From: an uncultured Shewanella sp.
GTDB taxonomy: Bacteria; Pseudomonadota; Gammaproteobacteria; Enterobacterales; Shewanellaceae
Length of the DNA: 64,000 bases
Assembly (NCBI GenBank): GCA_947503555.1
Contig: CANNEE010000006.1
Coordinates: 62,001-126,000 of the forward strand
Direction of reading: 5' to 3'
Shown piece by piece: positions 19,128 to 26,758 of this stretch. The notes beneath the pieces were generated by a model. The model did no database searches, had not been told where the DNA came from, and worked only from the letters and a program-made list of their open reading frames with translations. The position numbers and the translations under genes are program-made. Numbering within the stretch: position 1 is the first letter of the stretch; the number at the start of each line of letters is the position of its first letter.

Positions 19128-19406
19128 ATGAAAATAAATGTTTTGAACTTTAGTTATTTATCCATACTAATTTTTGTTGAGTTGTATGAATTAAGAAACG
19201 CAAAAAAAGTATCTAAAAAGCTTAATGTAAATCAACCGAAAATCAGTAGAGAATTAACATTTATTCGAGAGGTGATGGGTGACCAACTCTTTAAAAGGGG
19301 GCAGTATGGAATGATTCCTAATCACTTCGCTGATAACCTATACCCATCAATGAAAAGGCTATTAGATAACTACAAAGCTCTTGAAAATCATATCGACAAC
19401 AACTAG
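19128..19406 (+). CDS. LysR-type HTH-only protein (truncated regulator)
   Basis: The 92-residue product matches only the N-terminal winged HTH of LysR regulators: FVELYELRNAKKVSKKLNVNQPKISRELTFIREVMGDQLFKRGQYGMIPN, then a short helical linker ending ENHIDNN. The effector-binding domain is absent and I do not find it in other frames downstream before 19722. It may be a decayed regulator or a functional stand-alone DNA-binding fragment. It lies between the azoreductase and the RND operon. Confidence 0.6.
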   Translation: MKINVLNFSYLSILIFVELYELRNAKKVSKKLNVNQPKISRELTFIREVMGDQLFKRGQYGMIPNHFADNLYPSMKRLLDNYKALENHIDNN

Positions 19407-19721
19407 CTATTGTCGACTCTACATGATAAAAATACGCTTCCATGCGCAAGGTCTTCCTTGTACCACGAGGTTTAGGGGTGATGGTTTAGGAGCTTTATTA
19501 TATTTATTAAAAAAGAGTAATCCCTGCAAAGTATAAACATTACTCTTATTCGCTCTTGGGGGTATTTTTACCTTGTGACTTAATCAAGTCAACAAGTTTT
19601 ACTTTTCGATTACATAATTGTGATTTACTAAAGATTTTTATTAATTGTAATTCTGTAGTTGAGGTTAATAAGTTTTGCAGAACCATAATTTTGTTGTTAA
19701 ACTAAGTTTTTAAATTGTTTG
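19407..19721. other. AT-rich intergenic stretch
   Basis: These 315 bp between the LysR fragment and SoxR-type promoter F show no gene. I see only AT-rich DNA without a clear terminator. Confidence 0.5.
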
Positions 19722-19752
19722 TCAACTTAATGTTGGCTTTAACTTTTATGAT
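19722..19752 (+). promoter_or_regulatory. SoxR-type promoter F (small membrane protein)
   Basis: The arrangement copies promoters A-E: weak -35 TCAACT (19722-19727), a 19-bp spacer containing TAATGTTGGCTTTAAC, and -10 TATGAT (19747-19752). The dyad is less perfect, so this is the weakest of the six. Confidence 0.6.
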
Positions 19753-19807
19753 TGCCTTTCACCTGTTCTTCTAAGGGATCTAATACTTGGTATAAAATGG
19801 ACTCACC

Positions 19808-19936
19808 ATGAACATTCATAAAGATATAGATTTAAAAATCCAAAGAAACATTAAAAGATGGCACCGCATAACGCTCGTAGTCGCTGTTTTTCATTGGGCA
19901 TTGTTTGTATTTCTATTGATTTATATTTTGACTTAG
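19808..19936 (+). CDS. Small membrane protein, 42 residues
   Basis: An ATG frame encodes a basic N-terminal half (KDIDLKIQRNIKRWHR) followed by one strong membrane helix (ITLVVAVFHWALFVFLLIYI). It lies 55 bp downstream of the -10 of SoxR-type promoter F and 130 bp before the RND adaptor gene. The ribosome site is weak. I do not recognise a family. Position and promoter suggest a small accessory of the RND pump, comparable in kind to AcrZ, but there is no sequence similarity that I can claim. Confidence 0.5.
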   Translation: MNIHKDIDLKIQRNIKRWHRITLVVAVFHWALFVFLLIYILT

Positions 19937-19992
19937 CTCAGCTTTAAAAATTACTTCCTAAATTTTCTATTTCAATAACTAAAATAATGCTA

Positions 19993-20023
19993 TTGACTTA
20001 AAGTATGGTTTAAGTCCCATAGT
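19993..20023 (+). promoter_or_regulatory. SoxR-type promoter E (RND pump operon)
   Basis: -35 TTGACT (19993-19998) and -10 CATAGT (20018-20023) are separated by 19 bp. The dyad GACTTAAAGTATGGTTTAAGTC is a perfect inverted repeat in its outer eight bases, with a divergent centre as in promoter C. Confidence 0.8.
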
Positions 20024-20065
20024 GCCTCACTTTCTAGCAATATTGTTATTACAAGAGGTTAGCAA

Positions 20066-21202
20066 GTGAATCGTATTGAAACTTCCCAACACCACCATCA
20101 CCACTCCAGTGCGAAGGCTATAGTGACAGTTCTAATCATTGTCTTCGTCATCGGAGGAGGGCTATGGTGGTGGCGAATTCAAAAGAACGTAGAGCGAGAT
20201 TCTTGGGGCGACTTGCCTCCTATTGATGTCATCATTACGACTTTGGAGTATGAATCAGCCCCTGTAACTCTAGAAACACTCGGAGAGATTAGGTCCGCTC
20301 AACAGGTACTCCTGTCATCACAAGTCGCGGGGAGAGTATCAAAAATATTTTTTGAATCAGGGCAAAGTGTTAAAGCGGGTTCTGTGCTAGTTCAACTAGA
20401 TGATGCCCCTGAGCGAGCACAGCTGATTTCAGCAAAGGCAGATAGCCGCTTGGCAAAAGCTCAACTAGCTCGTGCTAAGCAACTCATTAAAACCCATGCG
20501 ATATCAGATGAGATACTTCAAAAAAGAGAAGCGGAATATGAGCGAGCCTATGCCAACGTCATACAGATTGAAGCTCGTATTGCTCAACTCAAAATTGTTG
20601 CACCATTTAGTGGCGAGTTAGGTTTAAGACAAATTGATCTAGGTGAATACCTTAGTACAGGAGAACCTATTGCAACACTAACCGCGCTTAAACATTTGTA
20701 TGTGAACTTCGATCTACCTCAGCAAGAGCTGTCTAGAGTTACTGTTGGCCAATCAGTGTCGATTTTTAGTGAAATAGATAATCAAGAAACGATTGAAGCT
20801 GAGATTAATGCTATTGAGCGACAAGTTAATAGAAACACGAGAAACATTACATTTCAGGCTGAAGTGGCAAAAACTCAATCGATACTCCGACCAGGGATGT
20901 ACGTAACCGTTCGCGTCAATCTACCTGATGAGCCTAATTCTATTATCGTTCCTAACACAGCGATAATGACTTCATCGAATGGCAATACTGCTGCGGTTGT
21001 TCGACATATTACAAGTGATGGTATCGGAATCGGAGATATAGTACCAATCAAAGTCAGTCGGCGTTTAGATGGAAAAGCAATCATTGAGAAGGGATTACAT
21101 CCCGGGGACGTGGTTGTGACCGAAGGGCAGCTTCGGGTACGACCAGGTGCAAAGCTAAACGTTAATGACCTAGCCTTGATGGCTAATAAAACAGTCATGT
21201 AA
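20066..21202 (+). CDS. RND efflux pump periplasmic adaptor (membrane fusion protein)
   Basis: The protein has 378 residues from GTG 20066, with AAGAGG at the right distance upstream. One N-terminal membrane helix follows an unusual His-rich start (HHHHHSS). The barrel-sandwich/lipoyl halves show SSQVAGRVSKIFFESGQSVKAGSVLVQLDD and IVAPFSGELGLRQIDLGEYLS, and a coiled-coil hairpin lies between about residues 115 and 170. The protein links the RND permease to an outer-membrane channel. No tolC-like gene follows, so a channel encoded elsewhere must be used. Confidence 0.92.
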   Translation: MNRIETSQHHHHHSSAKAIVTVLIIVFVIGGGLWWWRIQKNVERDSWGDLPPIDVIITTLEYESAPVTLETLGEIRSAQQVLLSSQVAGRVSKIFFESGQSVKAGSVLVQLDDAPERAQLISAKADSRLAKAQLARAKQLIKTHAISDEILQKREAEYERAYANVIQIEARIAQLKIVAPFSGELGLRQIDLGEYLSTGEPIATLTALKHLYVNFDLPQQELSRVTVGQSVSIFSEIDNQETIEAEINAIERQVNRNTRNITFQAEVAKTQSILRPGMYVTVRVNLPDEPNSIIVPNTAIMTSSNGNTAAVVRHITSDGIGIGDIVPIKVSRRLDGKAIIEKGLHPGDVVVTEGQLRVRPGAKLNVNDLALMANKTVM

Positions 21203-21212
21203 GAGGTGTATT

Positions 21213-24200
21213 ATGTCCTTTACTGATTTATTTATTAAACGTCCAATACTATCAATAACCTTAAGTATTTTAATTCTATTAACAGGCTTAGCTTCTTTGT
21301 ATTCCTTGCCTATGCGCCAATATCCAGCAATGGAGAGCGCTACAATTACTGTAACCACACAGTTACCAGGAGCTACCCAAGAAGTCATTCAAGGTTTTAT
21401 CACATCCCCCATTGCTCAATCCTTAGCTAGTGCTAGGGGTATTGAGTACCTCACTTCGACGTCGACTATAGGTAAAAGTGAAATACGAGCAAAGCTTGTA
21501 CTAAACGCAGACTCAGATAAAGCTTTAACAGAAGTGATGGCCCGGGTTCAGCAAGTTAAATATCGAATGCCAAAGGCTACCTCAGATCCTGTGATAAACG
21601 TTATTACTGATGGTGTTTCGGCTGTCCAATATTTGAACTTTTCTAGTGATGTTCATACCATTCCAGAGATAACAGATTATATTTCTAGGGTTGCTCAACC
21701 TTTACTTACATCGGTACCTGGCGTTGCTTCAGTTGAAGTCTTCGGAGGACAAACATATGCGATGCGCTTGTGGCTTGATCCCCACAAAATGGCCGCTCGT
21801 AATGTTACTGCATCTGATATATCCAATGCTCTACGAGCTAATAATGTTCAGTCAGCTCCCGGTCTATTACGCGATGAGCAGACGGTGATGCCTATTTCAG
21901 CGACAACCGATTTGAGAAGCGTACATGACTTTCGTGAGATGATAGTTAAACGTGATGACAACAGTGTTGTCTATGTCAAAGATGTTGCTACCGTTGAGTT
22001 AGGTGGTCAAAGTGCTAATACATCATTTTTTGGAAACGGTGAACGAGTTGCAACATTAGCTGTTACTCCAACACCAGATGGAAATCCCCTCGAAATTGTT
22101 TCTGGCGTAAATAAACTATTACCTCAACTTCAAAGTTCAGCGCCTCCGGGATTAATCATTGACAATATTTTTGACTCGGCTCGCTTTGTTAATGCTGCAA
22201 TTGATGAAGTAATGAAGACTTTGTTAGAAGCTGTACTCATTGTGGTAGTGGTTATCTTTCTATTTTTAGGTACCTTTCGAGCTGTAATTATACCAATAGT
22301 TACAATACCGCTGTCCCTTGTTGGTGCGGCAATTTTAATGATGATGTTTGGTTTTTCTCTCAACCTCTTGACCTTACTGGCAATGGTGCTGGCTATTGGT
22401 TTAGTCGTAGATGATGCAATTGTAGTAGTAGAGAATATTCACCGACATATTGAAGAAGGGCAATCTCCAGTTACTGCTTCGCTACTAGGTGCACGAGAAA
22501 TTATATGGCCGGTAATAGGGATGACAGTTACGCTTGCAGCCGTTTATGCCCCAATTGGACTCATGGGCGGGATTACGGGAGCGCTGTTTAAAGAATTTGC
22601 ATTTACTCTTGCTTGCGCAGTAATTGTTTCTGGAGTTATCGCGTTAACGCTTTCTCCAATGATGAGCAGTTATATGTTGAATGCAAACATGTCACAAGGG
22701 AAGTTACCAAAAGCAATCGAGCGCTTGATGATTGGATTAGCTAATCGTTATGGTCGTGTGTTGGGATATGTTTTACATGCAAAGTTAGCAGTTGTAATAG
22801 CTTGTTTCGCAATATTTGCGGGCATTATTGTTTTGTTTCTGGGAGTAGAACATGAACTGGCACCTAGTGAAGATCAAGGATACGTTTTTGTGCAAACCAA
22901 GGCTCCACAATATGCAAGTGTGAGTTATACCGAACGAACTTCAGCCGAAGTAGAAAATATCTTTAGAGAACTGCCAGATTATCACTCAAGCTTTTTCGGC
23001 AATGGTGATGGAGGTCAAAATAGCGCATTTGGCGGCGTTGTTCTTAAATCTTGGGAGGATCGAGATATGTCCTCGGATGCAGTAGAGGCAAGATTAAATC
23101 AAAGGGCTCTCAATGTGACAGGTGCTTTTGCAACTGCATTTCAACCTGCGCCATTACCAGCAGGTAGCGGAGGTTTGCCTGTACAAATGATTATTCGAGC
23201 ACCAGTTGAGTTTTCAGAGTTATATAAAACAACTGACACGTTAAAGGAAGCTGCTTGGGGGAGTGGGTTATTTGCTTTTGTTGATAGCAACCTAGCATTT
23301 GATAGTCCTCAAGCAAAAGTTAACATTAACTCTACTAAGGCTAGTGAAATGGGCGTGTCAATGTACGAAATATCTGAGACTCTCGCGATTTTAATTGGTG
23401 AAAACTATGTAAATAGATTTAATTGGTTCGATCGTTCTTACGATGTCATTACACAGGTAGCTCAAAGTAAGCGTCAAAAGCCTAATGATCTCGAAGGATA
23501 TTATGTGCGTTCCCAATCTGGTGACATGGTTCCATTATCGACCTTAGTCAATGTCAGTGTTGAATCACAAGCAAATAGATTACCGCAGTTTAATCAAATG
23601 AACGCGATCACCCTCTCGGCGGTGCTATTGCCAGGAGTTACAATGGGTCAAGCCGTCGAATTTCTGAAATCTCAGCCGCTTCCACGGGGCACTCAAGTCG
23701 ATTGGATGTCAGATAGTCGACAGTTTATCCATGAAGGGAATCGACTAATCGTATCATTTGGTTTTGCACTCATAGTTATTTTTTTGGTGCTTGCTGCTCA
23801 GTATGAAAGCTTTAGAGATCCCTTAGTGATATTAGTTACCGTACCTTTAGCTATTTGTGGTGCACTAGTTCCGTTATGGTTAGGTTATGCAACAATGAAT
23901 ATCTATACGCAAATTGGACTTGTTACATTGATTGGCCTTATCTCCAAACATGGAATTCTTATGGTGTCCTTTGCAAATGAAATTCAGAAAGAGGAGGGGC
24001 TAGAACCAATGTACGCTATTTTGAAAGCAGCAATGATAAGAATGCGACCAATCCTAATGACGACAGCTGCAATGGTATCAGGGCTTATTCCATTAATGTT
24101 TGCATCAGGGGCTGGAGCAGAAAGTCGATACTCAATAGGTGTAGTAGTGGTTACAGGCTTATTAGTAGGCACATTTTTCACACTATTTGTATTACCAGCA

Positions 24201-24287
24201 ATTTATACACTACTCGCCAGAGATCACCGATTATCATCTATTTCTGAACGAGAAAAAGAGTTAGCCGCAAGTGGTATCGCTGGTTGA
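21213..24287 (+). CDS. RND multidrug efflux permease (HAE1/AcrB-like)
   Basis: At 1024 residues the length is normal for HAE1 permeases. It opens SFTDLFIKRPILSITLSILILLTG and has the two-fold repeat of a membrane helix, a large periplasmic loop and five more helices. The proton-relay pair of acidic residues lies in AIGLVVDDAIVVVENIHRH. The second half carries GLITLIGLISKHGILMVSFANE. It starts 10 bp after the adaptor gene with AAGAGGTG as ribosome site. SoxR-type promoter E should drive both genes, so the pump is probably induced by redox-cycling drugs. Confidence 0.95.
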   Translation: MSFTDLFIKRPILSITLSILILLTGLASLYSLPMRQYPAMESATITVTTQLPGATQEVIQGFITSPIAQSLASARGIEYLTSTSTIGKSEIRAKLVLNADSDKALTEVMARVQQVKYRMPKATSDPVINVITDGVSAVQYLNFSSDVHTIPEITDYISRVAQPLLTSVPGVASVEVFGGQTYAMRLWLDPHKMAARNVTASDISNALRANNVQSAPGLLRDEQTVMPISATTDLRSVHDFREMIVKRDDNSVVYVKDVATVELGGQSANTSFFGNGERVATLAVTPTPDGNPLEIVSGVNKLLPQLQSSAPPGLIIDNIFDSARFVNAAIDEVMKTLLEAVLIVVVVIFLFLGTFRAVIIPIVTIPLSLVGAAILMMMFGFSLNLLTLLAMVLAIGLVVDDAIVVVENIHRHIEEGQSPVTASLLGAREIIWPVIGMTVTLAAVYAPIGLMGGITGALFKEFAFTLACAVIVSGVIALTLSPMMSSYMLNANMSQGKLPKAIERLMIGLANRYGRVLGYVLHAKLAVVIACFAIFAGIIVLFLGVEHELAPSEDQGYVFVQTKAPQYASVSYTERTSAEVENIFRELPDYHSSFFGNGDGGQNSAFGGVVLKSWEDRDMSSDAVEARLNQRALNVTGAFATAFQPAPLPAGSGGLPVQMIIRAPVEFSELYKTTDTLKEAAWGSGLFAFVDSNLAFDSPQAKVNINSTKASEMGVSMYEISETLAILIGENYVNRFNWFDRSYDVITQVAQSKRQKPNDLEGYYVRSQSGDMVPLSTLVNVSVESQANRLPQFNQMNAITLSAVLLPGVTMGQAVEFLKSQPLPRGTQVDWMSDSRQFIHEGNRLIVSFGFALIVIFLVLAAQYESFRDPLVILVTVPLAICGALVPLWLGYATMNIYTQIGLVTLIGLISKHGILMVSFANEIQKEEGLEPMYAILKAAMIRMRPILMTTAAMVSGLIPLMFASGAGAESRYSIGVVVVTGLLVGTFFTLFVLPAIYTLLARDHRLSSISEREKELAASGIAG

Positions 24288-24411
24288 GGGTATAATCAAG
24301 ATTAGAATCTAACGAGGACGTTATCTCGCTAATACAATTGCTTATCGGTACTACCTTTCCTTTTTCAGCAGCCGCACAGGTGGTGAAAAGAAGAAAAAAG
24401 GAATAGGGCGG

Positions 24412-24603
24412 ATGGAAGAAGCGCTCTTAGTCACCAGGCTTAAGCCAAGCGACGTAGATGGAAATATGGTCATTTGGGTGGCCTTTATGTGGCGTGCTAG
24501 CTCCCTAGTCAAACAGGCAAAAGATGATTTGATGCTCATCATACATGCCATTGATAAGGGTGTAGCGGTTCTGGAGAGCAACAGACATGAACTGAGCAAG
24601 TGA
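24412..24603 (+). CDS. Phage-type small protein, remnant copy
   Basis: The 63-residue product is homologous to the prophage protein at 36468. They share the MEEALL start, WVAFMWR, SSLVKQAKD and HAIDK.VAVLESNR segments. The function is unknown; the length and mixed amphipathic/hydrophobic character fit a virion or lysis accessory. Here it stands without the upstream virion genes, so it is probably not functional, although the frame is intact. Confidence 0.6.
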   Translation: MEEALLVTRLKPSDVDGNMVIWVAFMWRASSLVKQAKDDLMLIIHAIDKGVAVLESNRHELSK

Positions 24604-24713
24604 CTGCGTACATCAGATGCCATGCGAATCAAAATAGAGCCTAGCGACAAACTGCTAATCATTATGGTAATAGCAACATTAGTCGCTGCAGCATGGGTTA
24701 AGAAAAAGCTCTA
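24590..24713 (+). pseudogene. Broken copy of the 46-residue membrane protein gene
   Basis: The DNA from about 24630 to 24713 is nearly identical to 36701-36783 of the prophage and still encodes KIEPSDKLLIIMVIATLVAAAWVKKKL. The start region is broken: the ATG at 24590 runs into TGA after one more codon and about ten bases of the prophage version are missing. Confidence 0.7.
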
Positions 24714-24732
24714 GCTTCCCACTAAAGCCATC

Positions 24733-24763
24733 AAAAAAGCCGCCCAGAAGGGCGGCTTCTTTT
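24733..24763. terminator. Bidirectional terminator
   Basis: GCCGCCC pairs with GGGCGGC across a 4-base loop, flanked by an A tract and a T-rich tail. It can end both the plus-strand remnant and the minus-strand gene whose stop it overlaps. Confidence 0.85.
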
Positions 24764-25505
24764 AGTCTGATTTCTTGTCGTGACCTTTGTCGTCATTAGA
24801 ACGTTCCAGAAGTTTAAAATAAAATAAAGCATCCAAACATCCTTTGTCTCTATGAGGGTTGTCTACAAAAAGTTGTTCGATTTCTCCCTTTCCCAATATT
24901 ACATTCATGCAATTAAATAATTCGAGGTATCGATATTGCCAATATTGACTAGCTACAAGGTGGTGTGTTGGAAAATCCAAATCTGCACTTTTCAAACTTT
25001 TAATATATATTCTTACCGAACGTAAAATAGTACCAATGTTAAAAATTATTGTATGTAATCGCTCTTTTTCTTTGCCCTTGACCTGATTTAGCCAAGCTTT
25101 CCCATTTTCGTCGCTGCCGAGAAAGATTATTAACTCTTTTACTGACTTTTCTTTAAACGTCCCCCTCATCATATCAATGCCAACAGCACGATGTAGTTCG
25201 AACTCATCAAGCTTATCGGCAAGTAGTTGTAATGAATCCTTAGTAAGTTCCATTTCTTTTATTTTAACATTTCTTCTTTCATTTTCAGTGCTTTGCTTTA
25301 AGTCGCTGTATAAAAAAAACGCAGCAACAATACCAGACAGGGTGCCTACGACCCCACCAATATACGCACCGAAACCACCCCAATCTTGAGAGTCACTGCT
25401 TAAATGGCAGTAATTTGAGCCGGGCCAACACATCCACAAGAAATATAGGCTAATAGCAAGAACTGAAAAAGCAAACGCAAACAAAATAAGGTACTTCAAC
25501 TTCAC
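24762..25505 (-). CDS. Putative phage abortive-infection protein (putAbiC-like)
   Basis: The protein has 247 residues from a GTG start with AAGGAG upstream. Two membrane helices lie at the N-terminus (about 5-24 and 45-66). The second carries WGGFGAYIGGVVGTLSGIVA, the pattern I associate with putAbiC proteins, where a W..FG...GG..G segment precedes a helix. A charged helical cytoplasmic part follows, with QYWQYRYLELFNCMNVIL near the end, also in that style. It would be a cell-suicide defence against phage. It sits in the slot that holds a YafO-like pair in the complete prophage. The family call is tentative. Confidence 0.5.
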   Translation of the reverse strand: MKLKYLILFAFAFSVLAISLYFLWMCWPGSNYCHLSSDSQDWGGFGAYIGGVVGTLSGIVAAFFLYSDLKQSTENERRNVKIKEMELTKDSLQLLADKLDEFELHRAVGIDMMRGTFKEKSVKELIIFLGSDENGKAWLNQVKGKEKERLHTIIFNIGTILRSVRIYIKSLKSADLDFPTHHLVASQYWQYRYLELFNCMNVILGKGEIEQLFVDNPHRDKGCLDALFYFKLLERSNDDKGHDKKSD

Positions 25506-25569
25506 TGGGTTACACTCCTTGTTGTATTTTTAGAGATAATACACGATAAATCAGGGTTATATAGTGACA

Positions 25570-25950
25570 TTACTTTAGTTTATATGTGATCTTAAAAGAG
25601 CCTACAAATTCAGGTTTCCGATCTCGCCACGGCTTAAAGTTTCGTGGTTTATCGATAATCTTACTAGCACTCGGAAGGCGTCCAACTTCCTTGCACATCA
25701 TTTCTATCTCGCTTGGTAGCACATCAAAACCCTGTGGTGTTATCAATCGGCCATTAACGATCATGTAACCATTCCAATTATCAGCGCAGGGTAAAAAGCC
25801 ACTGGCAGCAATATCCAGAAGCCTGAGCGCGGTGTTATTTGTTGGTTTTCCTTCTTTGAGCCATCTATAGCTGTGGCCTCATAGACGTCAACATAGCTAC
25901 AAATCAAACGGTAATCGTCCACGCACAGGTTATGGGCGAGCTATTTCGTC
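25570..25950 (-). pseudogene. Frameshifted phage regulator copy
   Basis: The 3' two-thirds match the prophage regulator at 37804 closely (MIVNGRLITPQGFDVLPSEIEMMCKEVGRLPSAS). The region encoding the HTH has lost one base near 25868 (TCTATAGCTG against TCTATAAGCCG), which shifts the frame. Similarity stops near 25918. The C-terminus also differs, reading FKITYKLK here. The 240 bp between 25951 and 26191 show no further gene. Confidence 0.8.
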
Positions 25951-26191
25951 ATTCAAAGTGAAATTTTTACTAAATCGTCACTAAAGAATAGATTTTGCTT
26001 TAAGCGATTCTACACACGTGTTTTTAATTTGTGAGGGTAACTGTAACTCTTCGCGTGGATTTCACGTAGCGCATACATACAAACTGCGCAGTAGAAATTA
26101 CTCTCCATGGTAAAGCGTTAAAGATGAAATGTAGGGAAGTTAAGACTCCATTAGAATCTCGAAAGAAACGGCAATAGTAGATAAAAACTCT

Positions 26192-26219
26192 ATTTAACAT
26201 AATATACAGACCACGAATG
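26192..26219. other. dif-like site, left end of prophage
   Basis: ATTTAACATAATATACA (26192-26208) equals the XerD arm and central region of the E. coli-type dif site. The other arm, GACCACGAATG, does not match the XerC-arm consensus and is probably phage-derived. Confidence 0.85.
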
Positions 26220-26243
26220 AAAAAAGCCTCTAGTTAAGAGGCT
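26220..26243 (-). terminator. Terminator of the prophage repressor gene
   Basis: On the minus strand AGCCTCT pairs with AGAGGCT across 5 bases, followed by six T. It overlaps the end of the repressor gene. Confidence 0.8.
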
Positions 26244-26503
26244 AGGGCGGCGTAAGCTTTTGAAATGTCAGGGTCTTTCATCTTTACGGCCATTGTCGCA
26301 AAATGCGACTTTATTTTATCCTCGCCCGCTAATTCTACTATTCTAAATAGCACTTCATCAGATGGAAATTTGCCAGTTTCACGCCACCGAACGAACTCGC
26401 CAAGGCTAACATCGGTTATGCCTAGTTTCATTGCTGCTTGTCGTATGCTGCCTCGCGCCGATGCGCGGGCGATTGCACGTGATAAAAGCTCATCGTAATG
26501 CAT
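26234..26503 (-). CDS. Prophage HTH repressor
   Basis: ATG 26503 gives 89 residues (MHYDELLSRAIARASAR); a GTG nine codons upstream is possible. The HTH is in ARGSIRQAAMKLGITDVSLGEFVRWRETGKFPSDE, a CI/Cro-like arrangement. It faces away from the early genes across a 255-bp control region with palindromes, the usual layout of a lysogeny switch. The sequence GTCGCA-AAA-TGCGAC inside its 3' half repeats in the control region, so it may bind both. Confidence 0.65.
   Translation of the reverse strand: MHYDELLSRAIARASARGSIRQAAMKLGITDVSLGEFVRWRETGKFPSDEVLFRIVELAGEDKIKSHFATMAVKMKDPDISKAYAALAS
26293..26309. promoter_or_regulatory. Possible operator inside repressor gene
   Basis: TTGTCGCAAAATGCGAC contains the perfect dyad GTCGCA-AAA-TGCGAC. 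Thirteen consecutive bases (TTGTCGCAAAATG) recur in the control region at 26547-26559. Confidence 0.5.
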
Positions 26504-26544
26504 TGATAAAAACCCAAGTTTTGTAGTCACAGACCAAGAATAGC

Positions 26545-26567
26545 ATTTGTCGCAAAATGAGACAAAT
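26545..26567. promoter_or_regulatory. Likely repressor operator
   Basis: ATTTGTC (26545-26551) and GACAAAT (26561-26567) form an inverted repeat around GCAAAATGA. It lies just upstream of the repressor start and is related to the dyad at 26293. Confidence 0.6.
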
Positions 26568-26589
26568 CAGTGCATTTATTAACCACAAG

Positions 26590-26609
26590 TTCAAGCTGCG
26601 CAGCTTGAA
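26590..26609. repeat. Perfect 20-bp palindrome in control region
   Basis: TTCAAGCTGC is followed directly by its complement GCAGCTTGAA. A smaller palindrome CAAGCTTG follows at 26612. The 14-mer AGTTTTGTAGTCAC occurs on both sides (26517 and 26646). Probably regulator binding sites between divergent promoters. Confidence 0.6.
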
Positions 26610-26703
26610 TCCAAGCTTGCCCGCTTGTATTGTTTCTCTCGCCGGAGTTTTGTAGTCACGCACGGAACGCGGCAGACCATTAACAGGGTTGTCTCGGTGT
26701 GAA

Positions 26704-26724
26704 GGGGGGTGTGCACAACCCCCC
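26704..26724. promoter_or_regulatory. G/C hairpin in early leader
   Basis: GGGGGGT and ACCCCCC enclose the loop GTGCACA. It is 34 bp upstream of the early gene start at 26759 and has no T tract, so it could be an attenuator or an mRNA stabiliser. Confidence 0.5.
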
Positions 26725-26758
26725 TGAACATTCAACCGAACAAGCCAATGTAGAGACA

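Larger units (their letters stand above)
24412..26191. mobile_element. Remnant right end of a second PM2-like element
   Basis: Three parts correspond, in order and orientation, to the right end of the complete prophage (36468-38468). They are a homologue of the 60-residue gene, a broken homologue of the 46-residue gene and a frameshifted copy of the reversed regulator. The gap between them holds a different cargo gene (24762-25505). Nucleotide similarity starts sharply at the ATG at 24412 and identity is clearly below 100 percent, so it is a related element, not a recent duplication. All capsid and packaging genes are missing. No dif-like site is seen on its left side. Confidence 0.8.

Noticed and set aside
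24288-24411. A third dif-like site to the left of the remnant element
   Set aside because: No sequence resembling ATTTAACATAATATACA is present in this stretch.
24412-26191. Recent tandem duplication of the prophage right end
   Set aside because: The copies differ at many positions, have different cargo and the regulator copy is frameshifted, so it is a separate, older element.
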